Positions 47,105-55,593 of a stretch of DNA of 64,000 bases are shown here, piece by piece. Position 1 is the first letter of the stretch, and each line of letters opens with the position of its first letter. The position numbers and the translations under genes are program-made. Below the pieces are notes generated by a model. It did no database searches. It saw only the letters and a program-made list of their open reading frames with translations, and was not told the origin of the DNA. The stretch comes from CAVPCZ01 sp963779225 (GTDB taxonomy: Bacteria > Bacteroidota > Ignavibacteria > UBA10030 > UBA6906): NCBI GenBank assembly GCA_963779225.1, contig CAVZWW010000002.1, forward strand, positions 1 to 64,000. The letters are read 5' to 3'.

Positions 47105-47152
47105 ACGAACTGTAGAGTTTCGCAGTGTTAAAAGTTCCAGCCCCCGCTACAA
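47066..47152 (+). repeat. Partial tRNA-tail repeat R3
   Basis: It keeps CAGGCCCTGCCGTGAGG, the block TGTAGAGTTTCGCAGTGTTA and the end TTCCAGCCCCCGCTAC. The start overlaps the histidine-kinase fragment. Confidence 0.8.
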
Positions 47153-47154
47153 AG

Positions 47155-47187
47155 GAGCCTATGGCAAAACGCCAGAGGCTCTTTCAT
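47155..47187 (+). terminator. Terminator after R3
   Basis: GAGCCTATGGC pairs with GCCAGAGGCTC (ten of eleven) around AAAAC, followed by TTTCATTT. It is the same class as the terminator after R1. Confidence 0.8.
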
Positions 47188-47296
47188 TTCATGGGCTTGT
47201 GGTTGTAGATGCCGTTGCAGGTCGGGGTGGCGGCGACCCCGCACGTGCGGACCCAGGGCGTCTTGCATAAGTGCTTCGCGATGGCTATTTTCATTC

Positions 47297-47497
47297 ATGC
47301 ATGAGCCGCCCATTCGTATCTATGACCTGAGAGATTCCCGTCAGTACGATCAAGATCAGGAATACTGGCAGGGACGATCGCAAGAAGAGAGATTGAGTGC
47401 CGTTGAGGAGCTGCGGCGGCAGTATGGGATGTTTTCCCCCGGGGAGGGATATGACAGTAGCGAAAGACTTCGAAGAGTTCTTCGCATCGTGCAATAA
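47297..47497 (+). CDS. Small conserved partner protein of a nucleotidyltransferase
   Basis: This 66-residue protein reads YWQGRSQEERLSAVEELRRQ and ends RLRRVLRIVQ, a pattern I recognise from a small family encoded just before DUF6036-type nucleotidyltransferases. It overlaps the next gene by 47 bases. The ATG at 47297 lacks a strong ribosome binding site. Role unknown; toxin-antitoxin partner by analogy. Confidence 0.6.
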   Translation: MHEPPIRIYDLRDSRQYDQDQEYWQGRSQEERLSAVEELRRQYGMFSPGEGYDSSERLRRVLRIVQ

Positions 47498-47891
47498 ACA
47501 TGGCGTGGAGTATCTCGTTGTCGGCGGATATGCATTTGCGCTTCATGCTCATCCGCGGTACACGGGAGACCTGGACGTGTTCGTAAAATCCTCCGAAAGC
47601 AATGCCCGTCTGATCATCAAAGCCCTCTCAGATTTTGGCTTCGGGCTCTCGTCGCTCACCTGGAAAGATTTCGCGACAACCGGACGGGTGATCCAGCTCG
47701 GCTTTCCTCCCCTGCGCATTGACATCATGACGGCCATCGATGGTGTATCTTTTAACGATGCATGGTCGAGAAAAGTTGAATCCCGCTATGGTAATGAAAA
47801 GGTCTACTTTATCGCCAAAGAGGATCTGATAGCAAACAAGCGGGCATCGGGAAGGAAACAGGACCTGCTCGATCTAGAAAGCCTCACATAG
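47451..47891 (+). CDS. DUF6036-like nucleotidyltransferase
   Basis: The 146-residue protein has the minimal nucleotidyltransferase pattern: YLVVGGYAFALHAHPRYTGD followed by LDVFV, and the third acidic residue in RIDIMTAIDG. The start ATG at 47451 is preceded by GGGGAGGGAT. A perfect terminator lies 20 bases after the stop. It is coupled to the small gene upstream by a 47-base overlap. The pair sits directly after repeat R3 in its own module. Confidence 0.75.
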   Translation: MTVAKDFEEFFASCNKHGVEYLVVGGYAFALHAHPRYTGDLDVFVKSSESNARLIIKALSDFGFGLSSLTWKDFATTGRVIQLGFPPLRIDIMTAIDGVSFNDAWSRKVESRYGNEKVYFIAKEDLIANKRASGRKQDLLDLESLT

Positions 47892-47911
47892 AATCTTGAC
47901 GCTATGACACC

Positions 47912-47944
47912 GACGCCCCCCTTGGGGGGCGTCCGCGTTTTTTG
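47912..47944 (+). terminator. Strong terminator
   Basis: GACGCCCCCC pairs perfectly with GGGGGGCGTC around a two-base gap and is followed by CGCGTTTTTT. Confidence 0.9.
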
Positions 47945-48050
47945 TGGCTGGCCGGGGAGGGCTTGAGATCAAGCTGATCGAATCCCGTCAAAGACGAGAT
48001 GAGGGAAGTCCCACCGAACGCAGTGAGGCGGGATCCTACCCCCGGTACTC
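47940..48050 (+). repeat. Copy B of the ~105-bp repeat
   Basis: It corresponds to the block at 31600-31706 with shared segments ATCAAGCTGATCGAATCCCG, GAAGTCCCACCGAACGCAG and GCGGGATCCTACCC. It ends CCCCCGGTAC, a mutated tRNA-like tail. It follows the previous terminator directly. Confidence 0.7.
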
Positions 48051-48117
48051 TCGGCACTTCGAAAAGGCGACTCCACAAGGGTCGCTTTTTCGATTCTTCT
48101 ACCTACTGAGACAGCTC

Positions 48118-48194
48118 GTCGTTACATCGAGGCCCGCCAGAAATGTTCTTGTGGACATGGAGATCACATACGCACGGTATCCAAAACAGCCTTC
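48118..48194. repeat. 77-bp segment duplicated at 50021
   Basis: The sequence from GTCGTTACATCGAGGC to AACAGCCTTC recurs at 50021-50097 with a single mismatch. It contains the last codons of the HTH gene and its downstream flank. Confidence 0.9.
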
Positions 48195-48460
48195 GGATAT
48201 CTTGCCGCGACACAGAGTAGTACCCGGGCGGCACCTTCCGGCTTTCGTCGCCCTTGCTCCCAATTTCGAAGTGTGGCCGGGCTGATTCCGAGCAGCCGGG
48301 CAAACTTCTGCTGAGTGAGCCCCAGGTGCCGGCGAATTGCCAAAACGTTCGGGTTATCAATGCGGAATGATCGGTTCGGAGCTTTCTTGCCTCGTAGTAT
48401 GGTGCCGCCTTGTTCTACACTCGTCAGCAGTTCATAAAGAGTTTCCTTCTTCATCGCCAC
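48164..48460 (-). CDS. HTH (HigA/NadS-like) transcriptional regulator
   Basis: The 98-residue protein has a helix-turn-helix: LTQQKFARLLGISPATLRNW followed by EQGRRKPEG, the form seen in HigA/NadS antitoxins and Xre regulators. It follows the ATPase gene with a 10-base overlap on the same strand. The usual RelE/HigB toxin partner is absent. A copy of its last codons is found at 50021. It may regulate its own operon. Confidence 0.75.
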   Translation of the reverse strand: MAMKKETLYELLTSVEQGGTILRGKKAPNRSFRIDNPNVLAIRRHLGLTQQKFARLLGISPATLRNWEQGRRKPEGAARVLLCVAARYPKAVLDTVRM

Positions 48461-49632
48461 TTTCTCTCATCCCGTACAAACTCGTACCAATGCATGGCTT
48501 TGACATCTTTCGCCATCGTCACCAATTCCTTGCGAGAGCTTAGCAGAAACGACTGCTCCACTTTGATCAACTTCTTGACACTTCGCAGTCCAGCGATCAT
48601 GTGGTCGTTGGGAGACCTGCTGAGTTTGATCTCAATGGGAATGTGCTCGCTTCCCCGGACAAGAATGAGATCGACCTCCACATGATTGTTGTCGCGATAG
48701 TAATAACACTGCCACGGTGATCCCTTGCCGTGATTCGCCTTCACGAGGTCCATAATCACCGCATTTTCGAATATCGCGCCCCCCATAACGCCATTACGCA
48801 ATGCCCGCGGATTCGATTCCCGCAATATATGTGCAACCATTCCCGTGTCAGTGAAATAGAGTTTCGGACTCTTTACCACCCGTTTGCGCAGATTGCGGGC
48901 GTATGGCCGGAGCAAATAGATGAGTCGTGATGCTTCAAGGACCGAGAGCCATTTACGGACGGTCGTATGGGTCACCCCACATAAGGCACCTGTCTTGGTG
49001 AGATTGAGAACCTGTCCGATGTTCGCAGCAAGGACCTCGACGAGTTGTTGAAACGCCCGGAGGTCACCCACGGCGTGCATGCCGCGTACATCGCGTTCCA
49101 AATAGGTCTGAATGTATGAACCATAGAACATCGCAGGAGGGACATGCTGAGCCACAGGACCGGGGAAAAAGCCCCGAATGATATCTTCGAAGGCCCGATC
49201 TTCATTCATTTCCTTGATGGCTGGGAGTTCGGCGTAGGAAAACGGGAGTAATTCGAACACGGCAACACGGCCGGCGAGAGATTCAGAGACACCTTCCATT
49301 AGTGAGAATACCTGCGAGCCGGTCAGCACATACGATCCACGTCCGGTTTTCGATTTGTCCACCGCCATTTTGACACCTTCGAGAAGGTGGGGGACGTACT
49401 GGATCTCATCGAGAATCACGGGAGCAGAATGATCGGCCAGAAAAAGCGCAGGATCGCGTTCTGCTTGTGCGCGGATGATAGGATCATCAAAAGTGACATA
49501 TGCGTGCGCGGGGAAAAGTCTTTGCAGTGTGGTGGACTTTCCCGACTGACGGGGTCCGGTGAGAAGAATGACCGGGAAGTGTTTTGCGGCCTCCAGAAGG
49601 AGGGGTTCGATTGCGCGGCGAATGTACGTCAT
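48451..49632 (-). CDS. AAA ATPase with DUF4143 domain
   Basis: The 393-residue protein is a P-loop ATPase of the type AAA_14 + DUF4143, whose physiological role is unknown though sometimes linked to defence or toxin regulation. The Walker A is LTGPRQSGKSTTLQRLFP, the Walker B-like segment is APVILDEIQYVPHLLEG, and the sensor is GSYVLTGSQVFSLM. A C-terminal region (VRKWLSVLEASRLIYLLRPY, then KSPKLYFTDTGM) and a nuclease-like VDLILVRG ... PIEIKLS motif complete the family. It is the first gene of the pair with the HTH protein. Confidence 0.85.
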   Translation of the reverse strand: MTYIRRAIEPLLLEAAKHFPVILLTGPRQSGKSTTLQRLFPAHAYVTFDDPIIRAQAERDPALFLADHSAPVILDEIQYVPHLLEGVKMAVDKSKTGRGSYVLTGSQVFSLMEGVSESLAGRVAVFELLPFSYAELPAIKEMNEDRAFEDIIRGFFPGPVAQHVPPAMFYGSYIQTYLERDVRGMHAVGDLRAFQQLVEVLAANIGQVLNLTKTGALCGVTHTTVRKWLSVLEASRLIYLLRPYARNLRKRVVKSPKLYFTDTGMVAHILRESNPRALRNGVMGGAIFENAVIMDLVKANHGKGSPWQCYYYRDNNHVEVDLILVRGSEHIPIEIKLSRSPNDHMIAGLRSVKKLIKVEQSFLLSSRKELVTMAKDVKAMHWYEFVRDERKWR

Positions 49633-49729
49633 CGTAAGCTTCTTGAACGTTTAAGAAGAATATACATATTGCATCTGCCACTTGCAATATGTATAATCTC
49701 ATTTTCTTCTTTCGTTTTCTCCTTTCGCC

Positions 49730-49967
49730 TCCGATCCAGTGCAGACGCTTCCCCCCTTCGCCCCCCAGGTATGCAAATGACAGGCAATCCCCATGGGGCA
49801 GAATGAGTGAAAATCCAGCACCAAGAATATTCACTACTTTGTCCACTTTCCACTAACCGTACGCAGATACGCCACATATCAGACGAGGCCCTGCTATAGG
49901 GCCTCTAAACCTTCTCCGAGAATAACCTGTAGAGTTTCGCAGAGTCAAAAGTTCCAGCCCCCGCTAC
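49730..49967 (+). repeat. Long tRNA-tail repeat R4
   Basis: It matches R1 almost end to end, including CAGACGCTTCC, ATGCAAATGACAGGCAATCC, the hairpin GAGGCCCT/AGGGCCTC with a shorter loop, and the end TTCCAGCCCCCGCTAC. It lies directly upstream of the ATPase gene's start, in the plus orientation. Confidence 0.85.
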
Positions 49968-49970
49968 TTC

Positions 49971-50008
49971 AAAATCCCGACTGGCGAAAGCCAGTCGGGA
50001 TTTTTTCT
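49971..50008 (+). terminator. Strong terminator after R4
   Basis: AAAATCCCGACTGG pairs with CCAGTCGGGATTTT around CGAAAG, followed by TTCTT. It differs from the other tail-associated terminators. Confidence 0.9.
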
Positions 50009-50020
50009 TAGGTGGGCGCC

Positions 50021-50097
50021 GTCGTTTCATCGAGGCCCGCCAGAAATGTTCTTGTGGACATGGAGATCACATACGCACGGTATCCAAAACAGCCTTC
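50021..50097. repeat. Second copy of the 77-bp segment from 48118
   Basis: One mismatch in 77 bases. Only the C-terminal codons of the HTH gene are present here, so it is a stub left by recombination or duplication. Confidence 0.9.
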
Positions 50098-50203
50098 TGC
50101 AATGGTTTTGTCACGGGCGAGGGTTGGCACCGCGAACCCGCTTATTCTTCCAGGATACTACCCATTTGCGTAATCGTCGATATTGGCAAGGAATTCGACA
50201 TCT

Positions 50204-51379
50204 CTAAAATGTAGAAGATCCATTTCGTCTCGTGTCTGCAAGGCGATTGGTGCCATTCAACACATCCTTTATTAACACGGTTCGCATTTTCTCCGGTTCT
50301 TCAAATATGGGGCTGTGAGCCGACTGCTCAAATGTATAGAATCCCTTTACTGGCGCCTTGAGCTTGTCAAAATAGTCCTTTGCCAATGTGTAGGAGCAAG
50401 TGTAATCGTATATGCCCTGACAAAAATAGACAGGAACAGCAAGCTCTGTTACCTTCTGGGACAAATCTGTAGTTAGCATCGCATCCCACATGATGCTTAC
50501 CCCGGAACGGGATTTACCCCTCCATAAATTCACCTTTTCACCAAATGTGTACTCCCGGAATTTCAGAGAAGGCAATAAGATACCAGTGATTACCGAATTC
50601 ATGTCATGTGTCGTGCCAATGCCGAGGCTGTGCATGGCGATGTCACGCAATGCGAGATATGCTTCTGGTGTGCCGTCCATCATGGTGACTGGTGCTTCTT
50701 CAAGTTTCCGTACCATTGATGAATTTCCGTTCTCTTTGAATTGTTGAAGCATAAACTCATATGCCAGTCTTTCAGATTTGAGCTGATAGGACATCTGAGC
50801 AACGCCAATGTATGCGAAGTACAACTCCGGTGCCCGCACCGCTGCATGGATTCCAATAAACGTTCCCCCCGAATGTCCCATCAGATATATTTTCTCCTTA
50901 TGGAAGCGGTGACGCAAGTAGTTCGTCACCTCCAGGACGTCGGATATCATTTGCTCCAGCGTCATAGTCGCTGGAGCGATGTCGGCATGGTAGGAGAGTC
51001 CTGAACCACGCTGTTCCCACCAGACGACGGTGAAGTAATCTTCAAGACCGGTAGGGTATCTCTCTGTCAAGAAGTAATCAGGCATTCCACCATGAAGATA
51101 GAGCAACACTGGATTCGCAGCATCCTTGCTCTTGATAAACATCCCCTGTTCCACACCGTTGATGTTGACCCGGTTTTTTTCTGAAATGCTGCCCGCCAGC
51201 GGATTCCCTTTCCCATCTAAGAAGGGTTTCGGTTCCCCGGGGCTCCATGCCAGCAACACCGTTACAAGAATGAGCATGGAAGCCAGCAGGAGAAAAAGTA
51301 TCATCAACATAACGCGCCCCGCCTTTCGTGCGAATGATTGAAGAGAGAACTGTTTGACCCTGTTATCTGTCATTCTCAT
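50204..51379 (-). CDS. Membrane-anchored alpha/beta hydrolase
   Basis: The 391-residue protein has an N-terminal transmembrane anchor (VMLMILFLLLASMLILVTVL), then the alpha/beta-hydrolase core. VLLYLHGGMPDYFLTER supplies the HGG loop, WWEQRGSGLSYH follows, and the nucleophile elbow is LMGHSGGTFIG. The final histidine lies in FEQSAHSPIFEEPE, completing Ser/His with an aspartate nearby (GIYDYTC). This resembles proline iminopeptidase or haloalkane-dehalogenase-like enzymes; the substrate is unknown. It overlaps the recombinase fragment by 17 bases. Confidence 0.8.
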   Translation of the reverse strand: MRMTDNRVKQFSLQSFARKAGRVMLMILFLLLASMLILVTVLLAWSPGEPKPFLDGKGNPLAGSISEKNRVNINGVEQGMFIKSKDAANPVLLYLHGGMPDYFLTERYPTGLEDYFTVVWWEQRGSGLSYHADIAPATMTLEQMISDVLEVTNYLRHRFHKEKIYLMGHSGGTFIGIHAAVRAPELYFAYIGVAQMSYQLKSERLAYEFMLQQFKENGNSSMVRKLEEAPVTMMDGTPEAYLALRDIAMHSLGIGTTHDMNSVITGILLPSLKFREYTFGEKVNLWRGKSRSGVSIMWDAMLTTDLSQKVTELAVPVYFCQGIYDYTCSYTLAKDYFDKLKAPVKGFYTFEQSAHSPIFEEPEKMRTVLIKDVLNGTNRLADTRRNGSSTF

Positions 51380-51740
51380 TCTCCAGGTCCTTGATCCTTA
51401 CAACAATCGTTTCCAGACCAATTCCCCGCTCGACGGCATCAAGGAGATTCTCCATTTTCCGTTCAATTTCCTGCAGCCTTCTCTCTCTAAAAGCTTCCAG
51501 ACGGTCCTTCCGTTCGTGGCCGTTGAGATATTGTCTGATCATTTCTTCCAGTCGGACTGCTGACTTTGAGAATGGCAGAGAGTCCATGATAATATCGGTA
51601 ACAAAACCTTCTGGCAACTCTCTCCCTATCGAAGTCCGTTCGCAGACAGACCTTCCTTTGTTCATGTTCCCGCCATCGACGGAGTAGTAGTGGTCACTTC
51701 TGCGATAGCTCAGGATACCGGGGATCGGTCGACCGGGACC
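51363..51740 (-). pseudogene. Large serine recombinase, C-terminal fragment
   Basis: From about 51740 the frame reads LSYRRSDHYYSVDGGNMNKG, then RSVCERTSIGRELPEGFV and the coiled coil RRLQEIERKMENLLDAVERG. This is the last part of large serine recombinases: half of a zinc ribbon and the following helix. No N-terminal resolvase domain is present in the window. It overlaps the start of the hydrolase gene. It suggests a phage- or transposon-type recombinase once acted in this region. Confidence 0.6.
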
Positions 51741-51746
51741 CGTTCC

Positions 51747-53261
51747 TTAGGGGCGTTTCTCGCTCCGCCAGGGCTCCATGGCTTTGCACACCTCGTCGGC
51801 TAGCCAGTCGGCCTGCCGCCTTTCGCGCAGGAACTGGAGCGGAGAGGTGGACTTCCCATCCCCCTGGGTGAAGGTGATCGAGTAGTACCCACGCTTCCCC
51901 GCCCGTCCCTCTCCCTTAACGCCGACCTTCGTGATGCTCGAACAGAGCATGCGCCTGCCCATCATGATGCCGAACAGAAGGTTGCGAACGCTGACGTGTC
52001 CTTCCTCCACGACGATGCGGCTCTCGCCGAAGGCGCCGAAGACAAGTATGAAAGCGATGAGTAAGGCGACCAACCCGAATACCAGCGGGAAGATAAGCGG
52101 CGCCCCGGCGTACGCGAGCAGAGCGACGATCCCCGCAAAAATGAGAAAGATGCCCATCGCAGGCACCGTGCCCAGCAGACCCTCGCGGGGTTTCAGGATG
52201 AACTCCATTCCGCCCCCGGCGCTCGGAACGACGGCGACACCGGTGTGGTCAACGGACGTGATGGCTGGTGCACCTGCCGACATATCCTCGGAGCGGAGTC
52301 GCTCTTCGGTGACCTGCGGGGAGGAAGCCACGGTCTTAAAAACGGGGATCTCAAACCATGTGGAGAAATCGACACCCGTGACCGCGGCGTCTGCCTCGAG
52401 CTTCCAAAGAATCGAGTTGTTCTCGTCAATTTTGCCCGTAGGGCTGGAATCGTACGGAACGCGGAACCTCACCGGTGCGCCCTGCGCCGCCCCTTCGCTC
52501 GTAGACGACAGCCGGACGACGGACTGCTCTGTCTGCCAGAGGACATTTTCGTTTGTGGAAGTCTCCTTGCCGGAGCGCCGCCGTTCCCTGCGGATGCACG
52601 AGAGCCGCACCGTGAGGGTTTCGGCGGCAGGCAGGCCGCGCGGGATCAGGATGATGCCCGTTACTTCTCCCCCGAGGATACCTGGCACGCGCTCCATGAT
52701 GAACAGACAGTCGCCGTACTTCCTGCGCTGAATCGTCTTCCGCACGGCGACCACAATGAGTCCAATTCCGACGAGAGGAAACAGCAGACCCAGCAACGCA
52801 GGATAGTTCTCTTTCTCGATGATCTCTCCGGGGAGGAAGATCAACAGCGGTGTGGAGATAAGGTTCCAGAGGATGGCGAATCCCCAGAAGAACCAGGCGG
52901 CGGTTTTCCCCATGCTGCGGACGCGGCCGGTCGCCCAGTCGTCACGCCACTTCCAGGGCTCATCAGGGTGGGCCGCCCGGAGGGCCGCTTCGCGCGCGTA
53001 GCCCCGGTATCCGACAGTCAAGAGGGCGAAGACGCCCAGGCCGAACCCCCCGAACGCCAGAGCCGCAACCAGCATCATAAACGCCTTCGTCGACTCGCCA
53101 TCCTGGAAGGTGACGATGGCTCCGTAGACAAGCCCGATACCAATCGCGCTGAAGATGAAGACAAATCCGTAGATGGCAATCTTTTCGACGTTCAATCCGG
53201 GTCCCATGAGGGTATCGTCCTGGCTGGTTTCGCGGTAAGAGAGGCTCCTCTCGTTCTTCAT
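51747..53261 (-). CDS. Multi-span membrane protein of unknown family
   Basis: The 504-residue protein has a polar N-terminus, then four hydrophobic helices (IAIYGFVFIFSAIGIGLVYG, MMLVAALAFGGFGLGVFALL, FFWGFAILWNLISTPLLIFL, LLGLLFPLVGIGLIVVAV). A beta-rich periplasmic or cytoplasmic region follows, with another helical pair near the C-terminus (FLIFAGIVALLAYAGAPLIF, LVFGLVALLIAFILVFGAFG). I know similar proteins only as uncharacterised membrane proteins with DUF3592-like arrangement. It starts at 53261 with AAGAAC upstream. No substrate can be inferred. Confidence 0.6.
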   Translation of the reverse strand: MKNERSLSYRETSQDDTLMGPGLNVEKIAIYGFVFIFSAIGIGLVYGAIVTFQDGESTKAFMMLVAALAFGGFGLGVFALLTVGYRGYAREAALRAAHPDEPWKWRDDWATGRVRSMGKTAAWFFWGFAILWNLISTPLLIFLPGEIIEKENYPALLGLLFPLVGIGLIVVAVRKTIQRRKYGDCLFIMERVPGILGGEVTGIILIPRGLPAAETLTVRLSCIRRERRRSGKETSTNENVLWQTEQSVVRLSSTSEGAAQGAPVRFRVPYDSSPTGKIDENNSILWKLEADAAVTGVDFSTWFEIPVFKTVASSPQVTEERLRSEDMSAGAPAITSVDHTGVAVVPSAGGGMEFILKPREGLLGTVPAMGIFLIFAGIVALLAYAGAPLIFPLVFGLVALLIAFILVFGAFGESRIVVEEGHVSVRNLLFGIMMGRRMLCSSITKVGVKGEGRAGKRGYYSITFTQGDGKSTSPLQFLRERRQADWLADEVCKAMEPWRSEKRP

Positions 53262-53693
53262 TTAAAGAACTCACCTGCAGCTTGAGACTGTGTTTCTCAG
53301 AAAACATCTGGAAATACTGATTCGTACGATCGCTGCGGGGACAGAACGGGTCTCCGTATGAGGATCGAGTGTCCGGCAAGGATGGGGTTTGTTCCGAAGA
53401 GAGAAAAAGGGTCATCCTGGCTTGAGGGTTGGCCCTGCAAGAATCTGATAGAATATACTATTGTGTGGGCGAAGTATCAAACCCGAAAAGCGACGATTCT
53501 CCGCTGTGCCTCGGAATTGAAATACGCCTTAATGTTTTCAATTCAGTTGTTCAGATCCGTGCGACAAACAGCGAAGACCGCGGCATCCCCTTCAAGGCTA
53601 CATCGGTGCCAGGGTTCCGCTCCCTGTATCGTGGTCCATTTTCGATGTCAGTTTTTTTGTACATTTCCACATCTGGAGAGGAGGACCCGATCA
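53262..53693. other. No gene recognised
   Basis: Open frames here overlap each other without family resemblance. The stretch ends at an IS3-type OrfA remnant. Confidence 0.4.
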
Positions 53694-53884
53694 TGAAAAA
53701 AACGGTTCACGGAAGCGCAGATGACCTTTGCCTTGCGTCAGGCTGCATCGGGCACATCAGTGAGTGAGATCACCCGGAAGATATGTGTATCCGATGTGAC
53801 CTTCTACCGGTGGAAGAAGTTCTAGGCCAATCTGGGTGTGGCTGAGGTTCGGCGGGAACTCATCCGGAAGATGCGAGCGGTGTG
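53694..53884 (+). pseudogene. IS3-family OrfA transposase remnant
   Basis: With one frame change in a run of seven A at 53697, the text reads RFTEAQMTFALRQAASGT, then SVSEITRKICVSDVTFYRW and KKF stop ANLGVAEVRREL. This is the helix-turn-helix N-terminus of IS3/IS407-type OrfA, followed by an internal stop. OrfB is absent. Confidence 0.8.
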
Positions 53885-53959
53885 ACGGACAAGCGAACGG
53901 CGAGCCCTTCGGGGGATTCGAGCCCCGAACCTCTTGATAATAAAGGGGGGTATAATTTC

Positions 53960-55027
53960 ATGTATTTTTCAAGGATCAATAGCATGCACATTCCATATTT
54001 TCTCCATAGGTGGATTCTCAGGAGTATCGTTATTGCGGCGTTTCCTGCTTGTCTCTCCGCGATGGATGAGACATATGAAATCCCGGTCGTTGTCGTCAAA
54101 TATTTTCCGGTAAATGGTGATCTGATCGATATCGCTACAACGGGCGATTGGGGCAAGAGTCTGAACTTTACACAGCAGAAAGTCGATTCTCTTACCGGCC
54201 GTTTGGTTGACATCCTGGGAAACGCGTCCCGATATCATGCATACAAGAATAGTGCGGCAAAACCGGGGGTCCGTTATACTGTGATGCATACATACGAGTT
54301 TTTGGAACCTCTGCCGACGCGTGGTGCGAGGGAAACGGGAGCTCCCATGACAGATTATCTTTCTATCGTCAAAAGAATTGAAGGACAGGAGTGGGTGGAG
54401 AAAAAGGGAGTGAAGGAGATTTGGGTATGGGGATATGATGGAGGGAAAGTTGGGTTGTGGGAATCCAACATGGCCGGACCTTTTGGTGATGTAAGCAACA
54501 GTGACCGTGATAAAGGCGATTTACCGGTGTTTTCTTCCACCTACACGCTCTATCATTACAACTATCAGCGCGGATTGTCCGAAGCAATGGAAGATCATAT
54601 GCATCAGATAGAAGCAGTTCTGAATTTTGTTGACGGCAGAGACACGACTGATGAAAAGAATTGGTCAAGTCTGTTGTTCTGGGGAAAATATGTCGGCAGC
54701 GATGCAAGCCACCACATTATTGTTCCGCATTGCGGCTGGGCGCATTACCCGCCTAACGGAACAAAGGACTACGATTGGAAGAACCAGACCTATGTTGAAT
54801 CGGACATTGAGGACTGGCAGCCTGACGGCACGGGGAAAACAGTCCGGATGAACTGCGAGCGCTGGAACTGCAACAGTGTCGATTGGTTCACGCTCTGGAT
54901 GCAAAGTCTGCCCGGGCCGGAGCATCGGCTCTTGTATCAGGGAATGCCGCTAAATAATTGGTGGATGTTCATCGGAGATTTCGACGGAGCGATGAAAGCA
55001 AAGAAGGGGCTTGTTGAGAGAAGTTAG
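53960..55027 (+). CDS. Secreted protein of unknown function
   Basis: The protein (355 residues from the ATG at 53960, preceded by AAAGGGGGG) has a hydrophobic N-terminal segment (RSIVIAAFPACLSAM) that would export it. The body has no family I recognise; segments such as WVWGYDGGKVGLWESNMAGP and YHYNYQRGLSEAMEDHMHQI look conserved-protein-like, with several His and Trp. Its base composition is more AT-rich than the surrounding genes and it follows an IS3 remnant, so recent transfer is likely. Possible hydrolase, but no catalytic residues can be assigned. Confidence 0.5.
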   Translation: MYFSRINSMHIPYFLHRWILRSIVIAAFPACLSAMDETYEIPVVVVKYFPVNGDLIDIATTGDWGKSLNFTQQKVDSLTGRLVDILGNASRYHAYKNSAAKPGVRYTVMHTYEFLEPLPTRGARETGAPMTDYLSIVKRIEGQEWVEKKGVKEIWVWGYDGGKVGLWESNMAGPFGDVSNSDRDKGDLPVFSSTYTLYHYNYQRGLSEAMEDHMHQIEAVLNFVDGRDTTDEKNWSSLLFWGKYVGSDASHHIIVPHCGWAHYPPNGTKDYDWKNQTYVESDIEDWQPDGTGKTVRMNCERWNCNSVDWFTLWMQSLPGPEHRLLYQGMPLNNWWMFIGDFDGAMKAKKGLVERS

Positions 55028-55292
55028 ATCTCAGAATAATGAATGCCCTGAGGAATGCTGCATGGAGAGGGATCTCTTCCGGCTCACGAAATCGCCTCCT
55101 GGTCGGGTGGTTCATGCTGGGATTGGGAAAGTGCAACCCAGGAAAGTGAAGCTCTGATTGAAGATTTGAAGGAAAGTTACGGTTACACTTCCAATTTGAA
55201 GGTATAAGGCTCTGACTGCTCGAGCACTTCAGAATACCAGTTCACCGCAGATAATGAGATCGGGGAGAGTCTTTGTAGGTGCAGAATGTGGC
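55028..55292. other. No gene recognised
   Basis: A short open stretch near 55060-55207 reads EIASWSGGSCWDWESATQES and ends at a stop; it may be the tail of a lost gene. Otherwise this is spacer before repeat R5. Confidence 0.35.
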
Positions 55293-55340
55293 GGGCCCCC
55301 GCTACAAAGGAAGGCGCCCGAAAGGCGCCTTCTGCTTTTC
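55293..55340 (+). repeat. Minimal tRNA-tail repeat R5 with terminator
   Basis: GGGCCCCCGCTACAAAGG reproduces the end of tRNA-fMet and its downstream flank, followed by the GGCGCC hairpin GAAGGCGCC/GGCGCCTTC with CGAAA loop and TGCTTTT. It is the last copy seen. Confidence 0.8.
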
Positions 55341-55593
55341 AGGCGGATGACCAGACAATAAGCGTCCGCGAAACTCGACCGGAAGTCTCCTGCAAACCCA
55401 GCAATTGATTCTGCAGCAACCCGAAGTTTGCCCTTCCTCCTTTATGGAATGCACGGGCATATCACAGCAAGGCGGAGTAATCAATCATTTCTCACAAGCT
55501 CCAATATCCGCACCGGAAGGGTGCCCGGGAAGAAGTTGAAGCGCAAGGTCTGAAGGGAGCGGGCGGGGCGATCTCCACCGTGAAGGGCGCCCA

